A stretch of DNA of 64,000 bases from Bacillus nakamurai (lineage in GTDB: Bacteria; Bacillota; Bacilli; Bacillales; Bacillaceae), in assembly GCF_001584325.1 (NCBI RefSeq), contig NZ_LSAZ01000015.1, positions 89,141-153,140 on the forward strand. Reading direction: 5' to 3'. The translations under genes were made by a program, and so were the position numbers. Shown piece after piece: positions 50,193 to 63,927 of the stretch. How positions within the stretch are numbered: the first letter of the stretch is position 1; every line of letters starts with the position of its first letter. The notes beneath the pieces were generated by a model, which did no database searches, was not told the origin of the DNA, and was given only the letters and a program-made list of their open reading frames with translations.

Positions 50193-51164
50193 TTATGCAG
50201 TCAGCGCAATAATAATCGGCAGTGAGATTAATGATAAAATCGCACTGATGACAAACGCAGACGCAGTTTCTTCCTCTTGTTTTTCAAAACGTGTAGCAAT
50301 CATCGCAGCTACCGCAGAACCTGGGAAGGCAACTAGCAAAATCGCTTTTGTCGTTTGGTCAGCAGGAAGTCCGACCGCAAGAGCAATCAAGTACATCAGC
50401 GCTGGCTGAACGGCAACTTTTAACAGAGCGATACCGAAAGCCGGCAGACTGAGTTTGATTTTACGGATACCGACAGTTACACCGACGGCAAAGAGTGCAA
50501 CACCGGATGTCGTGCTTCCGATTTGCTCAAGCATTTTATCTCCGAGTTCCGGAAGAGATACACCGAAAAGCACTAAGATGATACTGATAAGCGGTGCAGC
50601 AGCGAGCGGCTCGGAAAGACCGTGCAGAATAGACTTCCCAGTCATCTTCCAGAAACTTTCACTATTCTCATCATGTTTCTTAGATGTTTCACCGACAGTA
50701 GCGATAATTATCGCAAGCGGATCAAGCATGGCGTTAACCACGATACCTGTTACGGCGATCGGAATCGCCACTTCGTTCGCCCCGAATAAACTGCCGAGTA
50801 CGGGAATACCCATAAATGCAAACGTCGGCTGTGCTGAGTTTAAAGAAAATACTGATGAATTCGTTAAATCATACTTAAAGATAAATTTGCAAACCAGCAG
50901 AATGACGATATAAAATCCGACGATCCCGATGATTAAAGCGACCATCAACGGAACCTGTGATAAAAACGCACTTCGTGAAGTGGTTAAAATACCAGCGATA
51001 AAATGCGCCGGAAGCGCGTATTTCGTAACTAAGGTACTTACCCCTTTGGCTGACTTCGCGTCGTAACTTCCGAAACGACCTGCGAACCATCCCAGCACGA
51101 TCACGAAAAAGATCGGTGCCAGGAGGATTAAAATATCTAAGAAGCTCAAAATGTTCTCCTCCAA
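50193..51164 (-). CDS. ywkB: AEC-family transporter YwkB
   Basis: A 323-residue auxin-efflux-carrier-family permease with about ten membrane helices in two inverted halves. [13 protein letters not shown] in the first helix pair, the helix break [19 protein letters not shown] near residue 110 and the C-terminal [19 protein letters not shown] are typical. It follows maeA by 69 bases in the same orientation, so transport of malate or a related carboxylate is likely. Confidence 0.88.
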   Translation of the reverse strand: MEENILSFLDILILLAPIFFVIVLGWFAGRFGSYDAKSAKGVSTLVTKYALPAHFIAGILTTSRSAFLSQVPLMVALIIGIVGFYIVILLVCKFIFKYDLTNSSVFSLNSAQPTFAFMGIPVLGSLFGANEVAIPIAVTGIVVNAMLDPLAIIIATVGETSKKHDENSESFWKMTGKSILHGLSEPLAAAPLISIILVLFGVSLPELGDKMLEQIGSTTSGVALFAVGVTVGIRKIKLSLPAFGIALLKVAVQPALMYLIALAVGLPADQTTKAILLVAFPGSAVAAMIATRFEKQEEETASAFVISAILSLISLPIIIALTA

Positions 51165-51233
51165 ATCCTTAATGTCCGTATACTTTAGCCCTATTACAAA
51201 GCCTTCCCTCGGACTGTAAAATTAATCGTTTAA

Positions 51234-52946
<1,713 letters not shown>

Positions 52947-53066
52947 TCATCAAATAGTTAACAAAGTTAAGTAATTACCCATTTAGGCTATTGCGATCAT
53001 GATCTGCTATATGTTTTTTTGACAATTATTCGAACAATGTCTCATAACTATTTACATTACTTAGTC

Positions 53067-53095
53067 ATTTTATGCCTGAAAAAATGAAAATTCAA
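53067..53095 (-). promoter_or_regulatory. Promoter of maeA
   Basis: Minus-strand TTGAAT (53095-53090), 17-base spacer, TAAAAT (53072-53067). The leader that follows is about 130 bases and contains the inverted repeat TTAAC-TTT-GTTAA. Confidence 0.65.
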
Positions 53096-53165
53096 GAGAT
53101 GAAAATTACTTAATTTTTTCATACTCTTTTTTAAATTATTTAACTACATTTTTTTGAAAGAACGT

Positions 53166-53198
53166 CAAAAAAACACCGGCTTTTTTACCGATGTTTTC
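53166..53198 (-). terminator. Terminator after tdk
   Basis: Minus-strand AACATCGG and CCGGTGTT pair (one G-U) around an A-rich loop, then TTTTTGAC. Confidence 0.72.
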
Positions 53199-53208
53199 AT
53201 GAAAAGGG

Positions 53209-53799
53209 TTATTTATCTGTGTGTTTTTTCGGCACCTTATGATGATGTCTGCATCTTGCTTCATATGATTCTGATGCTCCGACTAATATGACCGGATCAT
53301 CATAGGAAGCGGGCTGCCCGTCAATTAAACGCTGTGTCCGGCTTGCCGGCGAACCGCAGACGGAGCAGACCGCTTGCAGCTTCGTCACCAATTCAGCCAT
53401 CGCCATGAGATTTGGGACAACGCCGAACGGCTCTCCCCTGAAATCCATATCAAGACCTGCCGCAATGACGCGATAGCCTTTATCCGCCAGCAAGGACAAG
53501 TCATCAATGATAGATTCATCGAAAAACTGCACTTCATCTACCGCAATCACGTCCGTGCTTTCACTGATATGATCCCATATCTCAGCAGAAGACGAGATGA
53601 CATGACTTGTCATCGATGTTCCGTTATGGGAAACGACGGCCTCCTCACTGTAGCGATTATCAATGGCGGGCTTAAACACCTTTACCTCCTGCTTCGCATA
53701 TGTCGCTCTTTTCACTCTGCGGATCAGCTCTTCTGACTTCCCAGAGAACATGCTGCCGCATATCAGCTCAAGCCATCCGCTTTGCTTCATTATGTACAT
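53209..53799 (-). CDS. tdk: Thymidine kinase Tdk
   Basis: A 196-residue type II thymidine kinase. Walker A is [15 protein letters not shown] near residue 14, Walker [12 protein letters not shown] near 85 and the lasso domain holds four zinc ligands (CSVCG and CRHHH regions). Phosphorylates thymidine and deoxyuridine in salvage. Starts at ATG 53799 and follows rpmE in the same orientation behind a terminator. Confidence 0.96.
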   Translation of the reverse strand: MYIMKQSGWLELICGSMFSGKSEELIRRVKRATYAKQEVKVFKPAIDNRYSEEAVVSHNGTSMTSHVISSSAEIWDHISESTDVIAVDEVQFFDESIIDDLSLLADKGYRVIAAGLDMDFRGEPFGVVPNLMAMAELVTKLQAVCSVCGSPASRTQRLIDGQPASYDDPVILVGASESYEARCRHHHKVPKKHTDK

Positions 53800-53832
53800 A
53801 GGCTTCCGCTCCCCTTTTCTGATTTATAGACA

Positions 53833-53864
53833 CAAAAAACAGGCAAGAAGTGCTTCTTGCCTGC
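53833..53864 (-). terminator. Terminator after rpmE
   Basis: Minus-strand CAGGCAAGAAG and CTTCTTGCCTG with a 2-base centre, followed by TTTTTTG. Confidence 0.87.
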
Positions 53865-53879
53865 CTGAAAAATCTATTA

Positions 53880-54137
<258 letters not shown>

Positions 54138-54206
54138 CTATGTCCGAAACGCATATGAGAGAATTATATCAGTCATTTACTGCATTTGCAAATACATTTT
54201 TTTGTA

Positions 54207-55493
54207 TCAGCGGCGGGCTGATGATGAGAGATTCGCCTGCTTCCATTCTTGGTTGATCAAATCAAAAAACTCTTGGTTCGTTTTCGTTTTTCTCATTTTT
54301 CTCATAAACTTCTCTGCGAAATCCGGAGAATCGGACATCGTTTTGCGGATCGCCCACAGACGGTCAAGATGCTCTTTCGGCACGAGCAGCTCTTCCTTCC
54401 GCGTACCGGAGCGGCGGATATCGATGGCAGGGAAAATCCGTCTTTCCGCAAGCGAACGGTCAAGGTGAAGCTCCATGTTGCCCGTTCCTTTGAACTCTTC
54501 ATAAATGACGTCATCCATACGTGAACCTGTATCTACGAGAGCCGTCGCTAAAATGGTCAGACTGCCGCCCTCTTCGATATTTCTCGCGGCTCCGAAGAAA
54601 CGCTTCGGACGATGGAACGCAGCCGGGTCAATACCGCCGGAAAGCGTTCGTCCGCTTGGCGGGATAACGAGGTTGTATGCGCGGGCCAGGCGGGTAATGC
54701 TGTCCATCAAAATGATGACATCTTTTTTGTGTTCAACAAGGCGCATCGCCCGTTCAAGCACAAGCTCGGCTACCTTAATGTGGTTTTCCGGCACTTCATC
54801 AAACGTTGAGCTGACGACATCGCCCGCAACGGAACGTTCAATATCCGTCACTTCTTCCGGTCTTTCATCAATTAAGAGAACGATTAGTTCGGCGTCAGGC
54901 TGATTTGTCGTAATGCTGTTCGCGATTTCTTTTAACAGCATGGTTTTACCGGCTTTCGGCGGCGCCACAATTAAACCGCGCTGGCCGAAGCCGACCGGAG
55001 CCATCATGTCGAGAATTCTTGTGGATAGATAATTCGGTTTTGTTTCCAGAACCATTTGGCGATCCGGATAAAGCGGAGTAAGCGCAGGGAAATGGACACG
55101 CTCTTTAGCGGATTCCGGATCATCACCGTTTACTGCTTCAACGTGCAAAAGTCCATAGTAGCGTTCATTTTCTTTCGGCGGGCGGACCTTGCCTGATACT
55201 TTGTCACCGTTTCTTAAGTCGAAGCGGCGGATCTGTGAAGCAGAAATGTAGATGTCTTCTGAGCTTGGAGAGTAATTAATCGGTCTCAGAAAGCCGAATC
55301 CTTCTGACTGGATGATTTCGAGCACGCCTTCCATAAACAGAAGATCTTCCTGCTCTGCGTTAGCTTTTAAAATCGCAAAGATTAATTCTTTTTTGGTCAG
55401 TTTGCTGTAGTAGGAGATTTTATAATGTCTTGCCAGTTCATATAGCTCTTTTAATTTCATATTTTCCAAAGAGGAAATAGATACGTCTTTCAT
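54207..55493 (-). CDS. rho: Transcription termination factor Rho
   Basis: A 428-residue hexameric RNA helicase. N-terminal RNA-binding helix bundle, OB fold ([20 protein letters not shown] near residue 56), Walker [17 protein letters not shown] near 178, Walker [17 protein letters not shown] near 260 and the Q/R-loop residues near 283-290 are all present. The upstream gap of 407 bases probably includes a long leader; B. subtilis rho is autoregulated. An ORF lies opposite to this leader. Confidence 0.96.
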   Translation of the reverse strand: MKDVSISSLENMKLKELYELARHYKISYYSKLTKKELIFAILKANAEQEDLLFMEGVLEIIQSEGFGFLRPINYSPSSEDIYISASQIRRFDLRNGDKVSGKVRPPKENERYYGLLHVEAVNGDDPESAKERVHFPALTPLYPDRQMVLETKPNYLSTRILDMMAPVGFGQRGLIVAPPKAGKTMLLKEIANSITTNQPDAELIVLLIDERPEEVTDIERSVAGDVVSSTFDEVPENHIKVAELVLERAMRLVEHKKDVIILMDSITRLARAYNLVIPPSGRTLSGGIDPAAFHRPKRFFGAARNIEEGGSLTILATALVDTGSRMDDVIYEEFKGTGNMELHLDRSLAERRIFPAIDIRRSGTRKEELLVPKEHLDRLWAIRKTMSDSPDFAEKFMRKMRKTKTNQEFFDLINQEWKQANLSSSARR

Positions 55494-55653
55494 AAAAACA
55501 CCACGCTTTTCATAGTCAATATATTGCTGTTTTCAATCAATTGGCTGCTTTGCATGATTCCGCCAAAGCACATTCTTTTATAAAACGGTCAGGAACTTCT
55601 ATCGGTAACACTTCCACCCATGATCGGCGCTTTTCTTTAAAAGGAATGTCTTA

Positions 55654-55821
55654 ATGAGTTTTGAAAGGAAGCGAGGACAAAAACTTGAGAAGATCAAATA
55701 TTTATATCGTCTGTATGCGGTAGAATTTAAAATTTCCCAGTACTCAAAAGAAGGAATTACACAGAAAATCGCAGCACTCTTTATTTTTACCTCATTTCAA
55801 AAAATTATTCAACTTAAATAA
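55654..55821 (+). CDS. Possible 55-residue basic protein opposite the rho leader
   Basis: In the 407-base gap between rho and glpX, a plus-strand ORF starts at ATG 55654 with AAAGGA 8 bases upstream and ends at TAA 55819-55821. The product (MSFERKRGQKLEKIKYLYRL, then AVEFKISQYSKEGITQKIA and a short hydrophobic end) is strongly basic and has no signal peptide. I do not recognise it. It is antisense to the probable rho leader, has no clear promoter or terminator, and may be chance; the ribosome binding site and normal codons are its only support. The rest of the gap shows nothing further except the glpX terminator. Confidence 0.3.
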   Translation: MSFERKRGQKLEKIKYLYRLYAVEFKISQYSKEGITQKIAALFIFTSFQKIIQLK

Positions 55822-55860
55822 TGTTTTGACATATAAATGATAGGGTTGACTCTTTTTTGC

Positions 55861-55892
55861 AAAAGAAAAGCGGGACTTTCGTTCCCGCTCTT
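55861..55892 (-). terminator. Terminator after glpX
   Basis: Minus-strand AGCGGGA and TCCCGCT around ACGAAAG, followed by TTTCTTTTG. Confidence 0.75.
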
Positions 55893-55900
55893 TCTCTCTA

Positions 55901-56866
55901 TTATGGCCGGATGACAAGGTTTGGTTTTTTCTTCAGGCTGTGTCTTCCGTCAACGAACCGAACCGTGCCTGATTTCGCCCGGATGACCAAGCTTTCCGTC
56001 GTGCCGACGGAACCTTTGAACTGAACACCTTTTAAAAGCTCGCCGTCCGTTACGCCTGTTGCGGCGAAAATGGCATCGTCTCCTCTTACAAGGTCTTCCA
56101 TGCGAAGCACTTTTGAAACATCAAGGCCCATACGTTCACAGCGTGCTTTTTCTTCCTCATTTTGCGGCAGAAGCTTGCCGATGATTTCTCCGCCGAGCGC
56201 TTTTAAAGCGACTGCGGACAGAACGCCCTCAGGCGCTCCGCCTGATCCGAACAGAATGTCCACGCCTGTATGGTCAAACGCCGTATTGATGGCGCCGGCG
56301 ACATCACCGTCGTTGATCAGTTTAATTCTGGCGCCCGCCTCACGCAATTCAGAAATGATTTTTTCGTGTCTGTCACGGTTTAAAATCGTTGCTACGACAT
56401 CTTCAATGTCTTTGTTTTTCGCTTTTGCAACGGCTTTTAAGTTATCAATGACCGGAGCTTCGATATCAATGCAGCCTACCGCTTCAGGGCCGACCGCGAT
56501 TTTTTCCATGTACATGTCAGGAGCGTTTAACAGCGTTCCGTGGTCAGCGACCGCGATCACCGTAAGCGCATTCCAGCCGCCGCTGGCTACGATATTTGTG
56601 CCTTCAAGCGGATCCACGGCCACGTCGACGCGCGGGCCGTAGCCGTTGCCGAGCTTTTCGCCGATGTAAAGCATCGGCGCCTCGTCCATCTCGCCTTCCC
56701 CGATCACAACAGTGCCTTTCATCGGCACTGTGTCAAACACGTCACGCATTGCACTTGTCGCCGCATCATCGGCTTCATCTTTTTTTCCGCGGCCCATCCA
56801 TCTGGCGGATGCTAATGCCGCCGCCTCAGTGACGCGAACCAACTCCATTGATAAACTTCTTTCCAT
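55901..56866 (-). CDS. glpX: Class II fructose-1,6-bisphosphatase GlpX
   Basis: A 321-residue GlpX-type phosphatase acting in gluconeogenesis. The lithium-sensitive phosphatase motifs are [19 protein letters not shown] near residue 58 and [21 protein letters not shown] near 84; [21 protein letters not shown] lies near 190. ATG 56866 gives [12 protein letters not shown] and follows AGGAG; the frame is open 21 bases earlier. It follows murAB closely in the same orientation and is a likely second copy beside the class III Fbp. Confidence 0.94.
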   Translation of the reverse strand: MERSLSMELVRVTEAAALASARWMGRGKKDEADDAATSAMRDVFDTVPMKGTVVIGEGEMDEAPMLYIGEKLGNGYGPRVDVAVDPLEGTNIVASGGWNALTVIAVADHGTLLNAPDMYMEKIAVGPEAVGCIDIEAPVIDNLKAVAKAKNKDIEDVVATILNRDRHEKIISELREAGARIKLINDGDVAGAINTAFDHTGVDILFGSGGAPEGVLSAVALKALGGEIIGKLLPQNEEEKARCERMGLDVSKVLRMEDLVRGDDAIFAATGVTDGELLKGVQFKGSVGTTESLVIRAKSGTVRFVDGRHSLKKKPNLVIRP

Positions 56867-56899
56867 TTCAACACGCTCTCCTCTCAAAAGTACACATTT

Positions 56900-58189
56900 C
56901 TATGAATTTTGGAGCTGTTCTATTTCTTCGTCAGTCAGCCTTTCCCGCCAGATTGTGGCGCCCAGGCCTTCGAGTTTTTTCTCAAGATTGCTGTAACCGC
57001 GGTCCAAATGCTCAAGGCCCGTAATTTCGGTTACGCCGTCAGCCATCAGCCCGGCTACGACCAAGCACGCACCTGCACGCAGATCGCTCGCCTTTACCTT
57101 TGCGCCTTGCAGCTCGGCGGGACCGGTGATGATCGCCGATCTTCCTTCTACCTTCATGTTGGCGCCCATCCGCCTCAGCTCGTCAATGTGTTTGAATCTT
57201 GCCGAGTAGATGGTGTCCGTCACGACGCTCGTGCCGCTTGCTCTTGTCAAAAGAGATGTCATCGGCTGCTGCAGATCAGTCGGGAACCCCGGGTATACAA
57301 GCGTTTTCACGTCGACGGGTTTAATATGCTTCTGTCCCCCGAGCATGAGCAGCTGGTCGTCACTCGTCTCAATGTGAAAACCCATTTCCCTCAGCTTTGC
57401 CGCTAATGACTCAAGATGGGTCGGAATCACATTATCAATAATGACTTCTTTCCCCATCGCCGCGCCTGCAATCATGAAGGTCCCTGCTTCGATCCTGTCC
57501 GGGATGATGGTGTGCCTGCATCCGTGCAGCTCTTTCACGCCGTCAATTCTGATCACATTGGTCCCTGCGCCTTTGATTTTAGCGCCCATGCTGGTAAGCA
57601 ATGTGGCAACATCGATAATTTCAGGTTCCTTGGCGGCATTTTCTATCACGGTTTTTCCTTCAGCCAGTACAGCGGCGAGCATGATATTGATCGTTGCCCC
57701 GACGCTGACGACATCCAGATAAATTCGGGCGCCTCTCAGCCTTTCGGCGCGCAGATAAATGGCGCCTTGTTCATTCGTGACCTCAGCTCCCAGCGCCTCA
57801 AATCCTTTAATGTGCTGGTCAATCGGCCGCGGCCCGAGATGGCATCCGCCCGGCAGACCGATAACCGCCTGCTTAAAACGGCCGAGCATCGCACCCATCA
57901 GATAATAGGAAGCGCGGAGTTTTTTCACTTTACCGTTCGGAAGCGGCATGCTGATCATCCGGGAAGGGTCTACGACCATCTCTCCGTTTTCGAAATGGAC
58001 GTTTCCTCCGATTTCTTTCAGCAGGTCACGCAGCGTTTCAATATCTGAGATCTCCGGAAGCCCTTCAATCGTCACTTCGGAATTTGCCAGAATGGTTGCG
58101 GGTATCAATGCGACGGCGCTGTTTTTCGCGCCGCTGATATGTACGGTTCCGTTTAACGGATCGCCGCCGGCAATATTCAACTTTTCCAT
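56900..58189 (-). CDS. murAB: UDP-GlcNAc enolpyruvyltransferase MurAB (MurZ)
   Basis: A 429-residue second MurA. The catalytic Cys is in [17 protein letters not shown] near residue 116; [20 protein letters not shown] opens the protein and [16 protein letters not shown] lies near 300. ATG 58189 follows AAGGAG, and the longer frame upstream is ignored. In B. subtilis this copy is dispensable. It heads a murAB-glpX pair (33 bases apart). A 19-base palindrome lies 39 bases upstream of the start. Confidence 0.95.
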   Translation of the reverse strand: MEKLNIAGGDPLNGTVHISGAKNSAVALIPATILANSEVTIEGLPEISDIETLRDLLKEIGGNVHFENGEMVVDPSRMISMPLPNGKVKKLRASYYLMGAMLGRFKQAVIGLPGGCHLGPRPIDQHIKGFEALGAEVTNEQGAIYLRAERLRGARIYLDVVSVGATINIMLAAVLAEGKTVIENAAKEPEIIDVATLLTSMGAKIKGAGTNVIRIDGVKELHGCRHTIIPDRIEAGTFMIAGAAMGKEVIIDNVIPTHLESLAAKLREMGFHIETSDDQLLMLGGQKHIKPVDVKTLVYPGFPTDLQQPMTSLLTRASGTSVVTDTIYSARFKHIDELRRMGANMKVEGRSAIITGPAELQGAKVKASDLRAGACLVVAGLMADGVTEITGLEHLDRGYSNLEKKLEGLGATIWRERLTDEEIEQLQNS

Positions 58190-58503
58190 GATAGTCTCCT
58201 TCCATAAGAAGATAGCTGCGGAGCGTAAATAAAATGGCATTTTATTCTGTCTCTGCAAATAAAGCTCTTGTCCAAAATGTAGCCAATTCGAAGAGAAAGA
58301 ATACAAGGACATTATAAAATATCAGGAAGAAAATAGCGAAGCTTTGCGGGGCATTTTTATCACAGGCTGTACAGAGACCCGCCGGCTTTAACATTCCGGG
58401 GAAACTCACTCTTCACTTCGATATCAGCTTGAAGGCCCGCTGTAAAACAGGGAAAATAAGGCTGCGGCAAACGGAATGATCCGGTTTGCCGCCCTTTTCG
58501 CCC
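58190..58503 (-). other. Gap upstream of murAB (314 bases), with palindrome
   Basis: No gene is visible. AATAAAATG-G-CATTTTATT (58228-58246), a perfect 9+9 inverted repeat, lies in the murAB upstream region and could be an operator. The right end holds the tal terminator. A convincing -35/-10 pair was not found. Confidence 0.45.
58456..58497 (-). terminator. Terminator after tal
   Basis: Minus-strand GGCGGCAAACCGG and CCGTTTGCCGC around ATCATT, then CCTTATTTTCC. Confidence 0.7.
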
Positions 58504-59169
<666 letters not shown>

Positions 59170-59209
59170 TCAGAACTATAAAACATGATTGCGCTTTCTA
59201 AAGATAGAC

Positions 59210-59241
59210 ATAAAACCGCCTGTCTAAGCTGTCAGGCGGTT
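59210..59241 (-). terminator. Terminator after fbaA
   Basis: Minus-strand AACCGCCTG and CAGGCGGTT around a 10-base loop, followed by TTATGTC. Confidence 0.8.
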
Positions 59242-59259
59242 ATTGATGTTACAATCGGA

Positions 59260-60117
59260 TTAAGCTTGGTTTGAAGAACCGAACTCACGCATTTTGCCGA
59301 TAACCGTTTCTTTGATCGCGTCACGAGCCGGTCCAAGATATTTACGAGGATCGTATTCGTTCGGCTTAGCTGCCAATGTGTCGCGCACAGCTTTAGCAGA
59401 AGAAATTTGGTTTTCAGTGTTTACGTTGATTTTAGCCGTACCAAGTGAGATAGATTTTTTAATATCAGCAGTCGGGATTCCTGTACCGCCGTGAAGAACT
59501 AACGGAAGGCCGGTTGTCTTGCCGATGTCTTCCATTTCTTTGAAACCAAGGTTTGGTTCGCCTTTGTAAGGGCCGTGAACAGAACCTAATGCAGGTGCAA
59601 GGCAGTCGATGCCAGTGCGTTCAACAAGCTCTTGGCACTCTTTAGGGTCAGCATAGATAACGCCTTCTGCGATGACATCATCTTCTTGTCCGCCGACAGT
59701 TCCAAGCTCAGCTTCAACTGATACGCCGTGGAAATGAGCAAGCTCAACCACTTTAGCAGTAGTCGCTACGTTTTCCTCGAACGGATGGTGTGATGCGTCG
59801 ATCATGACAGAAGTGAAACCTGCATGAATCGCTTTCGCGCAAGATTCAAAGCTTGAACCGTGGTCTAAGTGAATTGCGACAGGAACCGTCACTTTGTATT
59901 CTTCCATCAGTGCTTTAACCATGGCAACGACTGTTTTGAAGCCGCCCATGTAGCGTCCCGCACCTTCTGAAACACCAAGAATAACCGGGGATTTTTCCTC
60001 TTGTGCTGCTTGTAAAATCGCTTGAGTGAACTCAAGGTTATTTAAGTTAAATTGTCCAACAGCATATCCTTTTTCTTTAGCTGTATTCAACATTTCCGTC
60101 ATTGAAACTAAAGGCAT
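59260..60117 (-). CDS. fbaA: Class II fructose-bisphosphate aldolase FbaA
   Basis: A 285-residue zinc aldolase of glycolysis and gluconeogenesis. [18 protein letters not shown] near residue 80 and [17 protein letters not shown] near 130 carry metal and catalytic residues; [17 protein letters not shown] near 207 binds substrate. ATG 60117 follows AAGGAGG and gives [14 protein letters not shown]; the longer frame toward spo0F is non-coding leader. Confidence 0.97.
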   Translation of the reverse strand: MPLVSMTEMLNTAKEKGYAVGQFNLNNLEFTQAILQAAQEEKSPVILGVSEGAGRYMGGFKTVVAMVKALMEEYKVTVPVAIHLDHGSSFESCAKAIHAGFTSVMIDASHHPFEENVATTAKVVELAHFHGVSVEAELGTVGGQEDDVIAEGVIYADPKECQELVERTGIDCLAPALGSVHGPYKGEPNLGFKEMEDIGKTTGLPLVLHGGTGIPTADIKKSISLGTAKINVNTENQISSAKAVRDTLAAKPNEYDPRKYLGPARDAIKETVIGKMREFGSSNQA

Positions 60118-60294
60118 GTCGAAAGTCCTCCTTATGTAGCCTGATTTGCTTCTTGCGAAAAAAGCTTTCCACCCTATAGCATGACCATAAAAGCCTGTCA
60201 TATGTGAAACAACAGATCGCTTTTTCTCCATCTCTAGGATACCAACTTTTCGACAAATGGGCAACATAATGACATTCAATTGTTTCTAATTTTA

Positions 60295-60669
60295 TTAATT
60301 CGATTTTAGAGGTAAATATTTTTTCACCGCTTCCCTGATTTCATCAATATCAAAAGGTTTTGCGAAATGCGTGAGGGCGCCGAGCTCTTTTGATTCTTGA
60401 ATCATATCAAGTTCTCCGTAAGCGGTCATAATGATCACGCGGATTGAATCATCGATCATTTTCATGCGCCTCAGGATTTCAATGCCGTCCATGCCGGGAA
60501 TTTTCATATCCAAAAGGACGAGGTCCGGCCGTTCCTTCACCACGATGTCAAGAGCCTGAATGCCGTTAGCGGCCTGAAACGTCTGGTACCCTTCTTTATT
60601 AAATACTTCGTTCAGCAATATACGAATACCGTATTGATCATCTACGATTAAAATCTTTTCATTCATCAT
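60295..60669 (-). CDS. spo0F: Sporulation phosphorelay response regulator Spo0F
   Basis: A 124-residue stand-alone receiver domain that takes phosphate from KinA-E and passes it to Spo0B. The acidic pocket (Asp 10, Asp 11), phospho-acceptor Asp 54 in [13 protein letters not shown], Thr in IIMTAYGE and Lys 104 in THFAKPFD are all present. ATG 60669 (double ATG) gives the exact known length. Target of RapB encoded in this window. Sigma-H promoter and Spo0A boxes lie upstream. Confidence 0.97.
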   Translation of the reverse strand: MMNEKILIVDDQYGIRILLNEVFNKEGYQTFQAANGIQALDIVVKERPDLVLLDMKIPGMDGIEILRRMKMIDDSIRVIIMTAYGELDMIQESKELGALTHFAKPFDIDEIREAVKKYLPLKSN

Positions 60670-60691
60670 TTTACACCCCAATATTATCATT

Positions 60692-60771
60692 TTCGTCAAA
60701 AGGAAGCAGTCGTTTATGTATTCTGTTTGATTTTCGCATTTCCTTTATTTATAATAGTCTACTTTCCGACA
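60692..60771 (-). promoter_or_regulatory. Sigma-H promoter and Spo0A boxes of spo0F
   Basis: Minus-strand AGGAAAT (60744-60738), a 14-base spacer and GAAT (60723-60720) match sigma-H. TGACGAA (60698-60692) is an exact TGNCGAA Spo0A box downstream of the promoter, and TGTCGGA (60771-60765) is a one-mismatch box upstream, agreeing with known Spo0A control of spo0F. Confidence 0.8.
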
Positions 60772-60833
60772 TTTTCTGAGCATTTTCTCTTTTGTTGTAT
60801 ACTGATCTTGTATGTGTAAAGGAGGTTTCACTC

Positions 60834-61355
60834 ATGTTAAAGATATTCACAACGCAGCTTGCGGGCATTTTTTCCCGTATTCAGGATAAGGAATCTGATG
60901 CAATTGAAGACGGCGCGCGGTTATTGGCGCAGGCAGCCGTCAGCGGCCACTCGATTTATTTATACGGCGCAAATGAGATGCAGGGCATTTTATGCGAGGC
61001 GGAACTCGGCTCCGAGCCGCTGCCGTCTGTCAAAGCATTTCCGGAAACAGCTGAGGCGATCACCGAAAGCGACCGGGTGCTGATGTTCTGTTCAGGTCCG
61101 GGCACTGCCGGGGAACAGGCACTGGCTGAAGAGCTTTATGAAAAGGGCGTCGGCCTCGTATGCGTGTCTCCTATTGTGAAAGATCAGCCCGGAATTGAGG
61201 CGTTTTGCGATGTTCATATTGACAGCAAATTAAAAATGCCCCTTCTGCCTGATGAGGACGGAACAAGATACGGCTTTCCTTCTTTAATGACGGGTCTGTA
61301 TGTCTATCATGCACTGTCATTTACATTAAAGGAAATGCTGCAGGAATATGCCTAG
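60834..61355 (+). CDS. ywjG: YwjG family protein (DUF2529)
   Basis: A 173-residue protein with a SIS-like alpha/beta pattern (DRVLMFCSGPGTAGEQALAE near residue 80). It is a conserved Bacillus protein of unknown function. ATG 60834 follows AAAGGAGG with good spacing; the longer frame is rejected. Divergent from spo0F and convergent with pyrG. Confidence 0.82.
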   Translation: MLKIFTTQLAGIFSRIQDKESDAIEDGARLLAQAAVSGHSIYLYGANEMQGILCEAELGSEPLPSVKAFPETAEAITESDRVLMFCSGPGTAGEQALAEELYEKGVGLVCVSPIVKDQPGIEAFCDVHIDSKLKMPLLPDEDGTRYGFPSLMTGLYVYHALSFTLKEMLQEYA

Positions 61356-61399
61356 AAAAAAAGACTTGCCGCTTATGACAACGGCAAGTCTTTTTTTGA

Positions 61400-61400
<1 letters not shown>
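61356..61400. terminator. Bidirectional terminator between ywjG and pyrG
   Basis: Arms AAAAAGACTTGCCG and CGGCAAGTCTTTTT around a 10-base loop with T-runs on both strands. Confidence 0.9.
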
Positions 61401-63067
<1,667 letters not shown>

Positions 63068-63109
63068 TCATTTAAATATATCAAATGATGCTGTAAAAGA
63101 ATTTGGGAG

Positions 63110-63189
63110 GTGAAAATAAGAAAGCTCCCTTTCAATTTCTTGAAAGGGAGCGTAGCACTCATATGAATTCTCTTCTTTTTGAAGAGCCC
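63110..63189 (-). promoter_or_regulatory. pyrG leader with reiterative-initiation attenuator
   Basis: The transcript should start GGGCTC (from 63189). A strong hairpin (63124-63151, 12-base arms GCTCCCTTTCAA and complement) is followed by TTTCTTATTTT. In B. subtilis, low CTP stalls initiation after GGG and extra G residues are added; the G-rich 5' end pairs with the CTCCCTTTC arm and prevents termination. All required parts are visible here. Confidence 0.87.
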
Positions 63190-63196
63190 AAAATAC

Positions 63197-63225
63197 ATAC
63201 TACATAGTTCGACAATGAAAGTCAA
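63197..63225 (-). promoter_or_regulatory. Promoter of pyrG
   Basis: Minus-strand TTGACT (63225-63220), 17-base spacer, TAGTAT (63202-63197), with GGGCTC seven bases downstream as start site. Confidence 0.87.
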
Positions 63226-63246
63226 GATCGTTTTCGAGATAGAATA

Positions 63247-63777
63247 TCAGTCTTTGCGATCCTCATCTTCCTCATCAAACTCCTCTTCATCTTCGTCGAT
63301 GATCTCCTCATCAATCTCAAGATCTTCGTCCTCATCATCATCATCGATATCTTCGTCGTCAAAGTCATCTGATTCCAGAACCAAGTCCTCTTCAACCTCA
63401 TCGAGATCGATATCATCCTCATCAATTTCCTCGAATTCGTCAAGGTCAAGATCCTCTTCAACGGCTTTTTTCGCTTTTTTCTTTTTCGCCTTTACGGTCG
63501 GCTGTGTTTCTTCATCAAGCTGATCATACGGATACCAGCTGCGAAGCCCCCACGTTTGATCGGATAAAGCAAGAAAGCGGCCGTCAATGTTTAAATCGGT
63601 ATAAAATTGTGCAATGCGGTCTCCGAGTTCCTCTTTTGTTATACCGAGCAAGGAGACAATTTCATTTAACAGTTCCTGGAAAGGAACTGGTTTTTTATGT
63701 TCTGAGAAGATTTCGTGAGCGATTTCAACTAAAGCCATTTCCTTTAGCTGTTCCTGTGAATATTGTTTGATACCCAA
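63247..63777 (-). CDS. rpoE: RNA polymerase delta subunit RpoE
   Basis: A 176-residue delta subunit that destabilises open complexes and aids RNA polymerase recycling. The N-terminal folded HARE-HTH domain (residues 1-90; QYSQEQLKEMALVEIAHEI) is followed by a Lys-rich patch (KAKKKKAKKA) and a long Asp/Glu tail, the family layout. ATG follows AGGGAGTG. The pyrG attenuator lies downstream and is the only terminator-like element between the genes. Confidence 0.96.
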   Translation of the reverse strand: MGIKQYSQEQLKEMALVEIAHEIFSEHKKPVPFQELLNEIVSLLGITKEELGDRIAQFYTDLNIDGRFLALSDQTWGLRSWYPYDQLDEETQPTVKAKKKKAKKAVEEDLDLDEFEEIDEDDIDLDEVEEDLVLESDDFDDEDIDDDDEDEDLEIDEEIIDEDEEEFDEEDEDRKD

Positions 63778-63927
63778 GGTCGGACACTCCCTTTCTATTA
63801 CTTATATGTATCTGTTTCTATCCTATAATAAGAACGATTTTGTATTGTTTTGATCATAAACCATACCTCTCATTATAAACAAATTAAAACAGAATATGCT
63901 ACCCTTAACAGCGTAATTTAAGAAATT

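Noticed and set aside
58190..58312. In-frame 41-codon extension of murAB
   Set aside because: The family starts at MEKLNIAGG, with AAGGAG directly upstream of ATG 58189.
60118..60279. In-frame upstream extension of fbaA
   Set aside because: No ribosome binding site at the upstream start, while AAGGAGG precedes ATG 60117 and the family N-terminus begins there.
63247..63450. Repeated GAT/GAA triplets resembling a short tandem repeat
   Set aside because: It is the normal acidic tail of the delta subunit, not a repeat array or CRISPR.
63179..63523. Long serine-rich reading frame on the plus strand
   Set aside because: It is the antisense of the Asp/Glu-rich rpoE tail and of the pyrG promoter; GAT/GAA codons read as Ser-rich on the other strand.
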